Source of the DNA: an uncultured Saprospiraceae bacterium
GTDB taxonomy: Bacteria; Bacteroidota; Bacteroidia; Chitinophagales; Saprospiraceae
DNA: 32,051 nucleotides
Direction of reading: 5' to 3'
Assembly: GCA_938022935.1 (NCBI GenBank)
Contig: CALIHL010000159.1
Coordinates: 1 to 32,051 of the forward strand
Made by a program: the position numbers and the translations under genes. Within the stretch, counting starts at the first letter, position 1; each line of letters opens with the position of its first letter. The notes beneath the pieces were generated by a model that saw only the letters and a program-made list of their open reading frames with translations, ran no database searches and was not told the origin of the DNA. Below, in pieces: positions 7,890-15,697 of the stretch.

Positions 7890-8468
7890 ATGATCATGCT
7901 TAGACTAATCACATTAACATCTTTCTTATTCCTTTCTTCTTTCGCATATAGCCAAGTGGCTGTAAGAGGAGGTCTTAACTATTCTAATGTATCTGTGGAT
8001 GGAGATGACGTCGACTTTGGAGCCGAATCTAAGATTGGATATCACTTGGGACTACAAGGAGATTTTGTCTTAGCCGGCTTGCGCTTGCGCCCTGCATTAC
8101 TCTATCACGTTAAGGGTGGTAAAGGAGAATCATCTGGAGCTACCGGCAATACCAACTTGCACTACCTAGAAGTACCAGTGAACTTAGCTTTAAAAGTAGG
8201 AGGTAACGCACTGGGTGTCATTGTTGAGGCTGGTCCATACTTTGGATATTTACTAAATACAAGCTCAGGCTTTATTGACAACTTGGATGAACGATTGAAT
8301 AAATCAGACTGGGGCGTCAACTTTGGTGCAGCGATAGAACTACAAGGGCTTGGTGTAGGTGTAAATTATAGTAACAGCCTTTCAAATATTGCTAAAGATC
8401 AGCAGATAAGCGGTGCATTCAAAACTACCAATGGCAACCTCACATTATTTGGCTACTTAAAATTCTAA
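7890..8468 (+). CDS. Outer-membrane beta-barrel protein (PorT-like porin family)
   Basis: 192 residues. An N-terminal signal peptide (LRLITLTSFLFLSSFAYSQ) ends near residue 21. The mature part shows alternating hydrophobic/polar strands ending in aromatic residues: VAVRGGLNYSNV, KIGYHLGLQGDFVL, LRLRPALLYHVKGG, LEVPVNLALKVG, GVIVEAGPYFGYLL, and a C-terminal strand ending LFGYLKF. This is the pattern of the small eight-stranded barrels annotated PorT or 'outer membrane beta-barrel protein' in Bacteroidota. A second ATG two codons in (7896) is an equally good start. Stands alone: 628 bases before it and a candidate hairpin after it. No specific substrate or partner can be assigned. Confidence 0.85.
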   Translation: MIMLRLITLTSFLFLSSFAYSQVAVRGGLNYSNVSVDGDDVDFGAESKIGYHLGLQGDFVLAGLRLRPALLYHVKGGKGESSGATGNTNLHYLEVPVNLALKVGGNALGVIVEAGPYFGYLLNTSSGFIDNLDERLNKSDWGVNFGAAIELQGLGVGVNYSNSLSNIAKDQQISGAFKTTNGNLTLFGYLKF

Positions 8469-8493
8469 TTCTCAACGCTGGAAGACCATAAAT

Positions 8494-8509
8494 CGCGGGT
8501 TTACCCGCG
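8494..8509 (+). terminator. GC-rich hairpin after the beta-barrel gene
   Basis: Arms CGCGGGT (8494-8500) and ACCCGCG (8503-8509) with a two-base gap, 25 bases after the barrel stop codon. The arms are much more GC-rich than the surroundings. The following bases (TACTTTGTAATT) are not a proper T-tract, so termination is plausible but not certain. Confidence 0.4.
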
Positions 8510-8575
8510 TACTTTGTAATTACAATAGCTAAAATTTTGCACTTCATTTTTGATGATGTGTTAAAGTGCTACTTA

Positions 8576-8605
8576 ATACATATTAAATAATTATTTAATA
8601 TGTAT
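8576..8605. promoter_or_regulatory. Perfect 30-bp palindrome upstream of lolD, candidate operator
   Basis: Half-site ATACATATTAAATAA (8576-8590) is followed immediately by its exact reverse complement (8591-8605), with no loop. It lies just upstream of a TATATTTG box (8614-8621), so it would cover the -33 region of that promoter. That placement suggests an operator, though it is AT-only apart from one C and one G. Confidence 0.5.
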
Positions 8606-8613
8606 GTTTATCG

Positions 8614-8621
8614 TATATTTG
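8614..8621 (+). promoter_or_regulatory. Candidate -7 box (TATATTTG) for lolD
   Basis: Matches the Bacteroidota -7 consensus TAnnTTTG exactly and lies 26 bases before the likely ATG (8648). No good TTG -33 element is seen at the usual spacing; that region is occupied by the palindrome. Confidence 0.4.
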
Positions 8622-8647
8622 ATTCATCCCAGAACTAATTGTACCCC

Positions 8648-9310
8648 ATGCTCATAGGTAAGAACATATCAAAGTCTTATGGAAATCTCAATGTGCTCGA
8701 TAGTTTAGATATCGAGATCAAGCAAAATGAGATTGCTGCCATCGTGGGTAAAAGTGGAAGTGGTAAAAGCACACTACTCCACATCTTGGGTACGCTCGAT
8801 ACTCCTGACACAGGTACCATATCCATCTCAGGCACAGACATCACCAGTCTGAACGAAAGAGAGTTGGCCAACTTTAGAAATCAAAAGATAGGATTCATCT
8901 TTCAGTTTCATCACCTGTTAGCTGAGTTTACGGCATTAGAAAATGTATGTATCCCAGCTTTCATATACGGTAAGGATGAAGACGAAACAATAGCAAGAGC
9001 CAAGGAGCTCTTAGCTTACCTCGGACTTGGGGACAGATTAACTCATAAGCCCAATGAGCTTTCTGGTGGAGAACAACAGAGAGTGGCTATCGCAAGATCA
9101 CTGATCAACAAGCCTGACATCGTCTTTGCTGATGAGCCTACAGGGAATCTAGATGATCATACTTCTGAGGATTTATTTCAATTATTGCTTAAGTTGCGTC
9201 GAGATTATAATCAGACTTTTGTCTTGGTGACGCATAGTAAAGATATCGCAAGTCGCTGTGACAGGACGCTGGTCCTCAGTAACAAACAGCTAGCACATGA
9301 GCTCGCCTAA
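8648..9310 (+). CDS. lolD: LolD-type ABC transporter ATP-binding protein
   Basis: ATPase of the lipoprotein-releasing complex, which powers extraction of outer-membrane lipoproteins from the inner membrane. From ATG 8648 it has 220 residues (a TTG at 8639 would add three). All ABC motifs are present (ATG numbering): Walker A GKSGSGKST 34-42, Q-loop in FIFQFHHLLAEFTALENV (84-101), signature LSGGEQQR 138-145, Walker B IVFADE 158-163, and switch His in VTHS. The FQFHHLL segment after the Q-loop is characteristic of LolD rather than MacB or FtsE. No LolC/E permease is adjacent, which is common in Bacteroidota. The next gene starts inside it (14-base overlap), so the two are translationally coupled. 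Confidence 0.88.
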   Translation: MLIGKNISKSYGNLNVLDSLDIEIKQNEIAAIVGKSGSGKSTLLHILGTLDTPDTGTISISGTDITSLNERELANFRNQKIGFIFQFHHLLAEFTALENVCIPAFIYGKDEDETIARAKELLAYLGLGDRLTHKPNELSGGEQQRVAIARSLINKPDIVFADEPTGNLDDHTSEDLFQLLLKLRRDYNQTFVLVTHSKDIASRCDRTLVLSNKQLAHELA

Positions 9311-10703
9311 AAAAGGCAATTCATCACAAGGAGAACCACTATTATTTAAGCTAAAGGATATTCCAAGATATCTGAAATCATATTTAGCTGATGTCATAGA
9401 CCTTAAGAAAGGTGTCGACGCTCAAGCTACTATCGCAGATATAAAGAAAAACTCATCTCTTGCAGGCGCCAATGCATGGATGCTGATGTGCTCTATTGTC
9501 ATCGCGTCCATTGGACTCAGTCAAAACTCTCAAGCCCTGATCATAGGAGCCATGTTGATATCTCCTCTGATGTCGCCTATACTCGGTATAGGAGTATCAA
9601 TAGGTATTAATGATATGGCTACTTTGAGAAATTCACTTTCTCATTTTGCGATTGCAATTTTTATAGCCGTGCTGACCAGTTATATCTATTTTGAGTTAAC
9701 CCCTTTTGACGAACTCACATCTGAGATCTCAGCAAGGACTAAACCTACTTTCCTCGATATCTTTGTTGCCATATTTGGTGGCTTTGCAGGGATTATAAGT
9801 ATTGCGAGGAAAGATGTTTCTACTACTCTACCAGGAGTTGCGATTGCCACAGCATTGATGCCACCTCTATGTGTTACAGGATATGGTCTCGCACATGGAG
9901 AATGGGAAACCGCATCTGCTGCATTTTATCTGTTTTTTCTAAACACATTTTTCGTTGCCTTATCTACATATCTGATTGTAAGATTTTTAGAATTCCCATA
10001 TCGACATTATCTGGATGCAAAAAAGGAAAGACTCAATATTATACTGATCATCGCCTGCAGTTTAGCACTAGTGATCCCAAGTTATTTGATTTTTACAGAT
10101 GTATTGACCAATCACCGCTTAGAGAGAAGTCTTGCTGCTTTTAAAGAAGATTGTCTGAAAGAGAATGATATATACCTTGACAGTTATCATCATGAAACCA
10201 ATGATAGCACAGGTCACCTTACTCTATTCTTAAAAGTATATGGTGATGTGATCTCCGACGAACAAGTACCAGAGTATGAAGAATGCCTATCCACTTTATA
10301 TAAAAAGGAGTTTGAGATAAAGATCATTTCGACTTCGGAGGTCAAGTTGGATGACGTAGAGTTAATTGAGGAGAACCTCCAGACGATTACTGCAGAATTA
10401 GACAAACAACAACAGGAACGAGCCAACAATACTAAGCTAATATCTTATTATAAAGAATCTCACATCGACAGTGTAATATTTGATCAGATCCGTGATGAGG
10501 TTAAAGCACTTTACCCTGATATCGAAAAGTTTGGATTGGCTACTATCCACAATACCAACTTTTCCAATACAAGTCACGACCTTCCAACTCTGATGATCAA
10601 TTGGAAGAGAAAAACAGACACTCAGACGGAGAATAACCTAAAACTGACTTCCTTTCTGAAGGAACGATTAGACGTAGACAGCATATACTTGATCAACTAC
10701 TAA
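9297..10703 (+). CDS. DUF389 family membrane protein
   Basis: 468 residues in three parts: a hydrophilic N-terminus (1-50), a polytopic membrane core (about 55-270), and a hydrophilic C-terminal domain of about 200 residues. The core has the DUF389/TIGR00341 hallmarks: NAWMLMCSIVIASIGLSQNS, then ALIIGAMLISPLMSPILGIG, then the second conserved block VAIATALMPPLCVTGYGLA. The biochemical function of DUF389 proteins is not established. The start codon lies within the last codons of lolD (14-base overlap). It ends 3 bases before the convergent cryptochrome gene. The long C-terminal domain shows alternating alpha/beta character and no motif I recognise. Confidence 0.85.
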   Translation: MSSPKKGNSSQGEPLLFKLKDIPRYLKSYLADVIDLKKGVDAQATIADIKKNSSLAGANAWMLMCSIVIASIGLSQNSQALIIGAMLISPLMSPILGIGVSIGINDMATLRNSLSHFAIAIFIAVLTSYIYFELTPFDELTSEISARTKPTFLDIFVAIFGGFAGIISIARKDVSTTLPGVAIATALMPPLCVTGYGLAHGEWETASAAFYLFFLNTFFVALSTYLIVRFLEFPYRHYLDAKKERLNIILIIACSLALVIPSYLIFTDVLTNHRLERSLAAFKEDCLKENDIYLDSYHHETNDSTGHLTLFLKVYGDVISDEQVPEYEECLSTLYKKEFEIKIISTSEVKLDDVELIEENLQTITAELDKQQQERANNTKLISYYKESHIDSVIFDQIRDEVKALYPDIEKFGLATIHNTNFSNTSHDLPTLMINWKRKTDTQTENNLKLTSFLKERLDVDSIYLINY

Positions 10704-10706
10704 TAC

Positions 10707-12140
10707 TTAGTTATAAACCTCCTTTTTGATACAAAGGTCTGGGTAGTCTTTTTGAAGAACGCAATTATAAGTTTCTTGATCTTCTACACTTAGTAGATAA
10801 GGCTGATGCACCTTGTCAGCAGGCACATCTGCAAGTGCAGGTATCCAATGTTTTACAAAGCTCCCGTCTGGATCATAACGCTTAGCTTGTGTGATCATAT
10901 TAAAGTATCTACTCTCTCTTGGATCATTGCCTATGCCTGCGATATAATTCCAATTACCATAATTGCTACAGGGGTCATAATCTATTAATAGAGATTCAAA
11001 GTACTCAGCCCCCATCTGCCAATTGAGTTTTAAATCATTGACTAAGAAGCTTGCAACATTTTGTCTGGAGCGATTGGACATATAGCCAGTTGTATTGAGC
11101 TCTATCATAGCAGCATCCACAAACGGCATACCTGTACGCCCTTCGCACCAGATCCTAAACAAAGACTCATCCTCTGTTAGATCTGCTCTCAACTCTTGCT
11201 TGATTCCGCCTTTTTTGAAGATATCATTGCCATGCTTCTTGCCCATCAATCGGAAGAAATCACGCCATAATAACTCGAAGAAGATATGATATGTACTTTC
11301 ATTCTTTGATCGCTCTTCTTCATACTTTTTCAAATCATGAAAGAGCATCTTTGGCGAAAGACAACCATGCGCTAAGTACATAGAAAGATGAGTAGAATAA
11401 TCTTGACCTAACAATTGGTTACGCGTCTCTTTATACGTCGCCGCGCTGTCTGTACCCCAGAGGTAATATTGTAAGCGTTGTAAACCTCGCTTCTCTCCTC
11501 CTTTCAACAAGATCGCATCAGTAGAATCTGCTTCTTCTTTCGTAAATCCCCAATCAGTTAAAGACGGCATCTCTCCAAGCTCGACCTCTTCTTCAAATCT
11601 CGCAATCTCTTCTGGCACTGCAATTGGCTCTCTGACTTGGACGATCTTTTCAACTTCTTTTCTAAACTGTGTGAAAGACTCTGGCGTATGCGTTATTGGA
11701 AATGGTAAATCTGAAGTGTAGTACAACATCTTACCACGAGAGTAGCGTACTTCTTGGCCTACTTCCCAAAGATGACTCTCCAGTGCATCTTGTACCTTCA
11801 ACTCTTCTTCGGTTCGCTCTCGGTTACAAAAGACCCAACTTGTCTTCAACTCTTTCGCTAATGCAAATACCTCATCCTCCGGATAACCTGATCTGATGAT
11901 TAAGTCTGTTCCTAAGGATTGGAGTGATTCCTTTAGTTGAGCGATGGCCTGTAAGACGAACTGCGCTCTAAACTTACCTGTCTTTGGCATGCCATATGCA
12001 GTTGTACCTGTGAAGACTCGAGTATCAAATACATACACAGGATAGACCTCTCCCCCAGAGCTAAGTGCATCATGCAAAGCTTCATTGTCATGAACCCTTA
12101 GATCATTACGAAACCAAACGATGACTCTCTTCTTATTCAT
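10707..12140 (-). CDS. DASH-type cryptochrome/photolyase
   Basis: 477 residues, normal for the CRY-DASH group of FAD photoreceptor/photolyases, which repair cyclobutane dimers in single-stranded or looped DNA. The N-terminal photolyase alpha/beta domain starts VIVWFRNDLRVHDNEAL (7-23). The FAD-binding helical domain has TYKETRNQLLG, GRTGMPFVDAAM (334-345), GYMSNRSRQNVASFL (352-366) and the block DYDPCSNYGNWNYIAGIGND (387-406), which is diagnostic of CRY-DASH. Monocistronic on the minus strand; the upstream region is shared with the redox lipoprotein cluster. All landmark residues appear intact, so it should be functional. Confidence 0.93.
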   Translation of the reverse strand: MNKKRVIVWFRNDLRVHDNEALHDALSSGGEVYPVYVFDTRVFTGTTAYGMPKTGKFRAQFVLQAIAQLKESLQSLGTDLIIRSGYPEDEVFALAKELKTSWVFCNRERTEEELKVQDALESHLWEVGQEVRYSRGKMLYYTSDLPFPITHTPESFTQFRKEVEKIVQVREPIAVPEEIARFEEEVELGEMPSLTDWGFTKEEADSTDAILLKGGEKRGLQRLQYYLWGTDSAATYKETRNQLLGQDYSTHLSMYLAHGCLSPKMLFHDLKKYEEERSKNESTYHIFFELLWRDFFRLMGKKHGNDIFKKGGIKQELRADLTEDESLFRIWCEGRTGMPFVDAAMIELNTTGYMSNRSRQNVASFLVNDLKLNWQMGAEYFESLLIDYDPCSNYGNWNYIAGIGNDPRESRYFNMITQAKRYDPDGSFVKHWIPALADVPADKVHQPYLLSVEDQETYNCVLQKDYPDLCIKKEVYN

Positions 12141-12197
12141 ACTAGTTCTAAAGGATAAACACAGATTTCTTTAAAGAGTTTCTACTTCTATAAAGAT

Positions 12198-12205
12198 TAA
12201 TTTTG
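12198..12205 (+). promoter_or_regulatory. Candidate -7 box (TAATTTTG) for the redox lipoprotein cluster
   Basis: An exact TAnnTTTG match 24 bases before the ATG at 12230. No convincing -33 TTG is visible about 20 bases upstream. The box lies within an inverted repeat whose arms are TTTCTACTT (12179-12187) and AAGTAGAAA (12219-12227). Confidence 0.3.
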
Positions 12206-12229
12206 TCTTCGATCGTAAAAGTAGAAATC

Positions 12230-12628
12230 ATGAGCAAAAGATCATTTGTTTGCACACAGATATTAGCAATAAGTTTATTGGTTCTCTCTTTGGTCCAGTG
12301 CAAGCCACAGACTCCAGAACAAAAAGAGATCAACCAAAAACATGACGAGATCATGGTCATCCACGACGAAGTGATGCCAATGATGAAAGACATCTATCAA
12401 CTCAAGAAAGAACTAAAGAACTCGTCTCAGTCTGAAGAAGCCCAGACTTTGATCAAGTCACTCGATGATGCAGATGAAGCAATGATGGATTGGATGGCAG
12501 GATATGACAAGCCAAGCGCTTCTGATGGTGACTATAAAGCTTACCTTGATCAGCAAATGGTTGATGTTAAGAAGATGCAAGGTGTGATGCTGACTTCTAT
12601 CGATAACGCAAGAAAATATTTGCAATAG
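12230..12628 (+). CDS. Met-rich helical lipoprotein (annotated elsewhere as viral A-type inclusion-like)
   Basis: 132 residues from ATG 12230; an in-frame TTG at 12203 would add nine residues without a signal-like sequence, so I prefer the ATG. The signal sequence (ILAISLLVLSLVQC) ends at Cys24, a lipobox with Gln at -1, which is unusual. The mature part is almost all helix: QKHDEIMVIHDEVMPMMKDIY has a repeated HDE(I/V)M, and DDADEAMMDWMAGYD and DQQMVDVKKMQGVM follow. Ten Met besides the initiator, plus paired His, suggest possible metal binding, but this is inference. The HDEVM-type family is known to me from Bacteroidota only as a small lipoprotein of unknown function with a misleading 'viral A-type inclusion protein' label. 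One base separates it from the SCO gene. Confidence 0.75.
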   Translation: MSKRSFVCTQILAISLLVLSLVQCKPQTPEQKEINQKHDEIMVIHDEVMPMMKDIYQLKKELKNSSQSEEAQTLIKSLDDADEAMMDWMAGYDKPSASDGDYKAYLDQQMVDVKKMQGVMLTSIDNARKYLQ

Positions 12629-12629
12629 C

Positions 12630-13256
12630 ATGAAAAAAATACACTTCATATTTGTTGGGTCCTTGATCCTGATCACAAGCCTTATCTCTTGTTATAAAAG
12701 TGATATCGGTCCGCTTCCATTTATTGGTGATAGAGAAGATCTCGCGGGCAACAGGATCGAACATAAGATCCGCCCTTTTTCATTTACCAATCAAGAAGGA
12801 GAGACCGTGACCAATGCTACATATAAAAACAAGATCCATGTGGTGGACTTCTTCTTTACTTCTTGTCCAGCGATCTGCCCATATGTTACTGCACAGATGA
12901 AAAGGATCCAAGATCATATCACTGATTATGGCGACGTTATGTTGATCTCGCATACAGTTGATCCGAAAAGAGATAGCATCGCAGTCTTAAAAGAATATGC
13001 GGATAAGATCGGTGCTGACCCTAACATCTGGCACTTCCTCAGAGGACCAAAAGATAAGATCATGGAGATGGCAAATGAAGACTACTTTGTTGCAGCACAT
13101 GAAGACGAATATGCTCCGGGAGGCTTTGACCATAGCGGTAAGATATTGCTGCTTGACAAGCAGGCAAAGATCCGTGGATTTTGTGATGGCATGGATCCTG
13201 AGTCTGTTTCTCAGTTTATAAAAACGCTAGATTACCTAAGGAGCACTTATGAATAA
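12630..13256 (+). CDS. SCO1/SenC family copper chaperone lipoprotein
   Basis: 208 residues. Lipoprotein signal peptide with lipobox SLISC (Cys21). The mature part is a thioredoxin fold with the SCO copper site: CPAIC (Cys79 and Cys83) within DFFFTSCPAICPYV, and the distant His168 in GGFDHSGKI. SCO proteins deliver copper to the CuA site of cytochrome c oxidase or act as periplasmic thiol reductases. Tightly packed: one base after the Met-rich lipoprotein and overlapping the following cytochrome gene by 8 bases. All copper ligands are intact. Confidence 0.92.
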   Translation: MKKIHFIFVGSLILITSLISCYKSDIGPLPFIGDREDLAGNRIEHKIRPFSFTNQEGETVTNATYKNKIHVVDFFFTSCPAICPYVTAQMKRIQDHITDYGDVMLISHTVDPKRDSIAVLKEYADKIGADPNIWHFLRGPKDKIMEMANEDYFVAAHEDEYAPGGFDHSGKILLLDKQAKIRGFCDGMDPESVSQFIKTLDYLRSTYE

Positions 13257-13623
13257 ACTCATTGTTTTCTTGGTGATCGCCTTAGCAGTTTGCTTTTCTT
13301 GTCAGCAGGAGAAGTACACCCAAGGCAAGCGTATCTACAAAGCACTCTGTAGCAACTGTCACATGGACGATGGTAACGGTCTGGGCCAAATGTATCCTTC
13401 ACTTCAGAAATCCGTCTACCTCTATGATAAAATGGATGAGTTGACATGCCTGATCAGAACAGGGCGTCAAAGTAGTCATCTATCTACAGTTGTGATGCCA
13501 GGATTTAGCAATCTGCGAGAAGCAGAGATAAGCAATCTTATTAACTATCTTAGTCACGAATGGGGCGACCAAACTATTTTGCCCATCACTTCTATACGTG
13601 AACAAATAGAGAATTGCCCTTAG
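13249..13623 (+). CDS. Monoheme c-type cytochrome lipoprotein
   Basis: 124 residues. Signal peptide with lipobox VCFSC (Cys18), so anchored as a lipoprotein. Covalent heme site CSNCH at 34-38 and the axial Met83 in VVMPGF, the usual class I cytochrome c layout. The general form (GKRIYKALCSNCHMDDGNGLGQMYPSL) matches the small cytochromes found with SCO and oxidase genes in Bacteroidota. It starts within the end of the SCO gene and overlaps the kinase gene that follows by 10 bases, so translational coupling is likely. Confidence 0.9.
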   Translation: MNKLIVFLVIALAVCFSCQQEKYTQGKRIYKALCSNCHMDDGNGLGQMYPSLQKSVYLYDKMDELTCLIRTGRQSSHLSTVVMPGFSNLREAEISNLINYLSHEWGDQTILPITSIREQIENCP

Positions 13624-14465
13624 TCAATAAAATCCAGATCATCGGTCATGTCTGTCATGACAAAGTCCCTGAGGGATATATCTTAGGAGGCACGGCCTCT
13701 TACTGCTCTATATTTGCTAAGAAGCTTTGCCCATCTGTTGCGTTGCTTTCAAGTTATGGTCCTGACTTTCAGTTTAAAGAAACATTTGACCAACTTAAGA
13801 TAGACTCAACTATAATTGATAGTGAACAAACGACCATATTTGAGAACACCTATACAGCAACAACCCGAGTTCAATATTTGCATAGCCAAGCTAGCGATCT
13901 CCTGATCACACCTTCGTCTATATTAAGTGACTCTGATTTCCTGTTCCTCTGTCCTATCACTAATGAAATTAGAATCGAAGAAAATACGCTTTCTAATTAC
14001 AAAGGACTAAAAGCTGCGACGATACAAGGTTGGCTTAGAGACTTTGCTGCCGATGGTTTAGTGATGCCATCTCTGCCTGATCTATCGCTATTTTCTAATC
14101 TTGATATCATCATCATGAGTGATGATGACATAACAGGATTTGATCAACAGCTGACTGAAGAGTTAAAAGAACTCGTTGATATTGTTGTCATCACAAGAGG
14201 AGAAAGAGGCGCTGAAGTATACCAATCAGGAACTTCGCAACTTTACCCTTCTTTTCCATGTGAGCCTATTGACTTGACTGGAGCTGGAGATATATTCAGT
14301 ATTGCTTTTTTATATGAGTACGCGAGATCTAATCAGATCAGTGCTGCAGCTGCCTATGCTCATGCCGCAGCGTCCCTAAGCATCGAGGGCAAAGGCGTAA
14401 GTGCGATTCCTTCTCACGACCAAATCCTCAAAAGGCAGCAGTTCTATAACAAAAGGTATCTTTAA
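13614..14465 (+). CDS. PfkB family carbohydrate kinase
   Basis: 283 residues from a TTG start; no ATG or GTG is available nearby in frame. The C-terminal PfkB signature DLTGAGDIFSIAFLYEY carries the catalytic Asp in GAGD. The N-terminus (IIGHVCHDKV, then LGGTASYCSIFAKKL) resembles the GNYCHD/LGGAASF layout that I associate with plant myo-inositol-kinase-like PfkB proteins. ITRGERGAEVY is the usual ATP-side strand. Predicted cytoplasmic: no signal peptide. Its placement is odd, since it overlaps a periplasmic cytochrome gene by 10 bases and is followed by a secreted redoxin. The substrate is unknown; a sugar or cyclitol is likely from the family. Confidence 0.8.
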   Translation: MPLVNKIQIIGHVCHDKVPEGYILGGTASYCSIFAKKLCPSVALLSSYGPDFQFKETFDQLKIDSTIIDSEQTTIFENTYTATTRVQYLHSQASDLLITPSSILSDSDFLFLCPITNEIRIEENTLSNYKGLKAATIQGWLRDFAADGLVMPSLPDLSLFSNLDIIIMSDDDITGFDQQLTEELKELVDIVVITRGERGAEVYQSGTSQLYPSFPCEPIDLTGAGDIFSIAFLYEYARSNQISAAAAYAHAAASLSIEGKGVSAIPSHDQILKRQQFYNKRYL

Positions 14466-14499
14466 GAAAAGAAATCACACCCATCGTTAGAATTCTATC

Positions 14500-15681
14500 A
14501 TGACAAAGTACTTGATACCCGTAATGTTGATCGCTCTATTCATATCCTGCAATCAAGGTCCTGATCAGAAAAAGGTAAAACGAAAGACAGCAGAACTATT
14601 TAGATCTAAGCCTGTCAAAGTGCCTAAGCAAGAAGTGCTCCCATTGGCATTGGGTGCAGCTGCCCCTGATTTTGACCTTCCAGGTGTAGATGGTTATTAT
14701 CATCAACTCTCAGATTATAGTGACGCTGAGGTGTTGCTCGTTGTCTTCACATGCAATCACTGTCCAACGGCCCAAGCCTATGAAGAACGCATCAAGAAGC
14801 TAACGACTGATTATAAAAGCAAGAATGTCCAAGTTGTAGCGATCTCACCTAATAGTCCTTTAGGTCTCTTGTATGAAGAGCTTGGCTATTCTGATCTTGG
14901 TGATACATATGAAGACATGTTAGTGAAGAATAGAGATGCAGAATTCAACTTTCCTTATCTCTATGATGGAGATAACCAGAAAGTCTCTTTGGCGTATGGT
15001 CCAGCGGCAACTCCTCATTGTTTCTTATTTGACAAGGATCGAAAGCTTCGATATAGAGGTCGGATAGATGCCTCAGAGAAACCTGGTAGCGCTCATGCTG
15101 AAGATATCAGAACTGCGATAGATCAACTACTTGCTGGAGAACCGGTAGCTATTCCAGAAACGAAAACGTTTGGTTGCTCTACAAAGTGGGGCTGGAAAAC
15201 AGAGATGAAAGGGCGTACCGATAAAGAATGGACTGAGAAAGAAGTCACTCTGGATGAGATAGAACTTGCTGATATAAAAGGACTTGTAGGCAACAAGAGT
15301 GACAAGTTGAGATTAATCAATATCTGGGCTACATGGTGTGCTCCGTGCCGGATAGAATATCCAGAGTTTGTTGCTATGCAACGAATGTATGGAGCGAGAG
15401 ACTTTGAGTTTGTGTCCATATCGGCTGATAAACTTGAGAAAAAAGATAGAGCGCTTCAGTTTCTAATAGACAAGGCTTCGTCACTTCAAAACTTCATAGC
15501 TGTCGACGATGACAAGTATGCTTTAATCGAATCGATAGACCCTAATTGGAATGGAGCACTTCCCTACACGCTGCTATTAGAACCTGGAGGCAACATAGTC
15601 TATCGCCACCAAGGTGAAGTCGACTTTGCTGAACTAAAAAGGACGATTGTAGAGCACGAGCTTATGGGTCGCGTTTACTGA
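14500..15681 (+). CDS. Two-domain thiol-redox lipoprotein: peroxiredoxin-like plus TlpA-like thioredoxin
   Basis: 393 residues. Lipobox LFISC (Cys17). Domain 1 (about 45-215) is an AhpC/TSA-type redoxin: APDFDLPGVDG, then VVFTCNHCPTAQAYEERI with Cys85 and Cys88 in a C-x-x-C arrangement, and ATPHCFLFD with the cis-Pro. Domain 2 (about 250-393) is a TlpA/ResA-like thioredoxin with WATWCAPC (Cys280, Cys283) and the cis-Pro loop ALPYTLLL (Pro355). The two domains are linked by a charged segment with an extra Cys226. Probably a periplasmic disulfide reductase or peroxide-handling protein serving the cytochrome and SCO genes upstream; 34 bases separate it from the kinase. Confidence 0.88.
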   Translation: MTKYLIPVMLIALFISCNQGPDQKKVKRKTAELFRSKPVKVPKQEVLPLALGAAAPDFDLPGVDGYYHQLSDYSDAEVLLVVFTCNHCPTAQAYEERIKKLTTDYKSKNVQVVAISPNSPLGLLYEELGYSDLGDTYEDMLVKNRDAEFNFPYLYDGDNQKVSLAYGPAATPHCFLFDKDRKLRYRGRIDASEKPGSAHAEDIRTAIDQLLAGEPVAIPETKTFGCSTKWGWKTEMKGRTDKEWTEKEVTLDEIELADIKGLVGNKSDKLRLINIWATWCAPCRIEYPEFVAMQRMYGARDFEFVSISADKLEKKDRALQFLIDKASSLQNFIAVDDDKYALIESIDPNWNGALPYTLLLEPGGNIVYRHQGEVDFAELKRTIVEHELMGRVY

Positions 15682-15697
15682 TGGGCGCCAACATGAG

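Noticed and set aside
9869..10144. A 91-residue frame within the DUF389 gene
   Set aside because: Same-strand shadow in another frame of a conserved membrane region; no start signal or family features.
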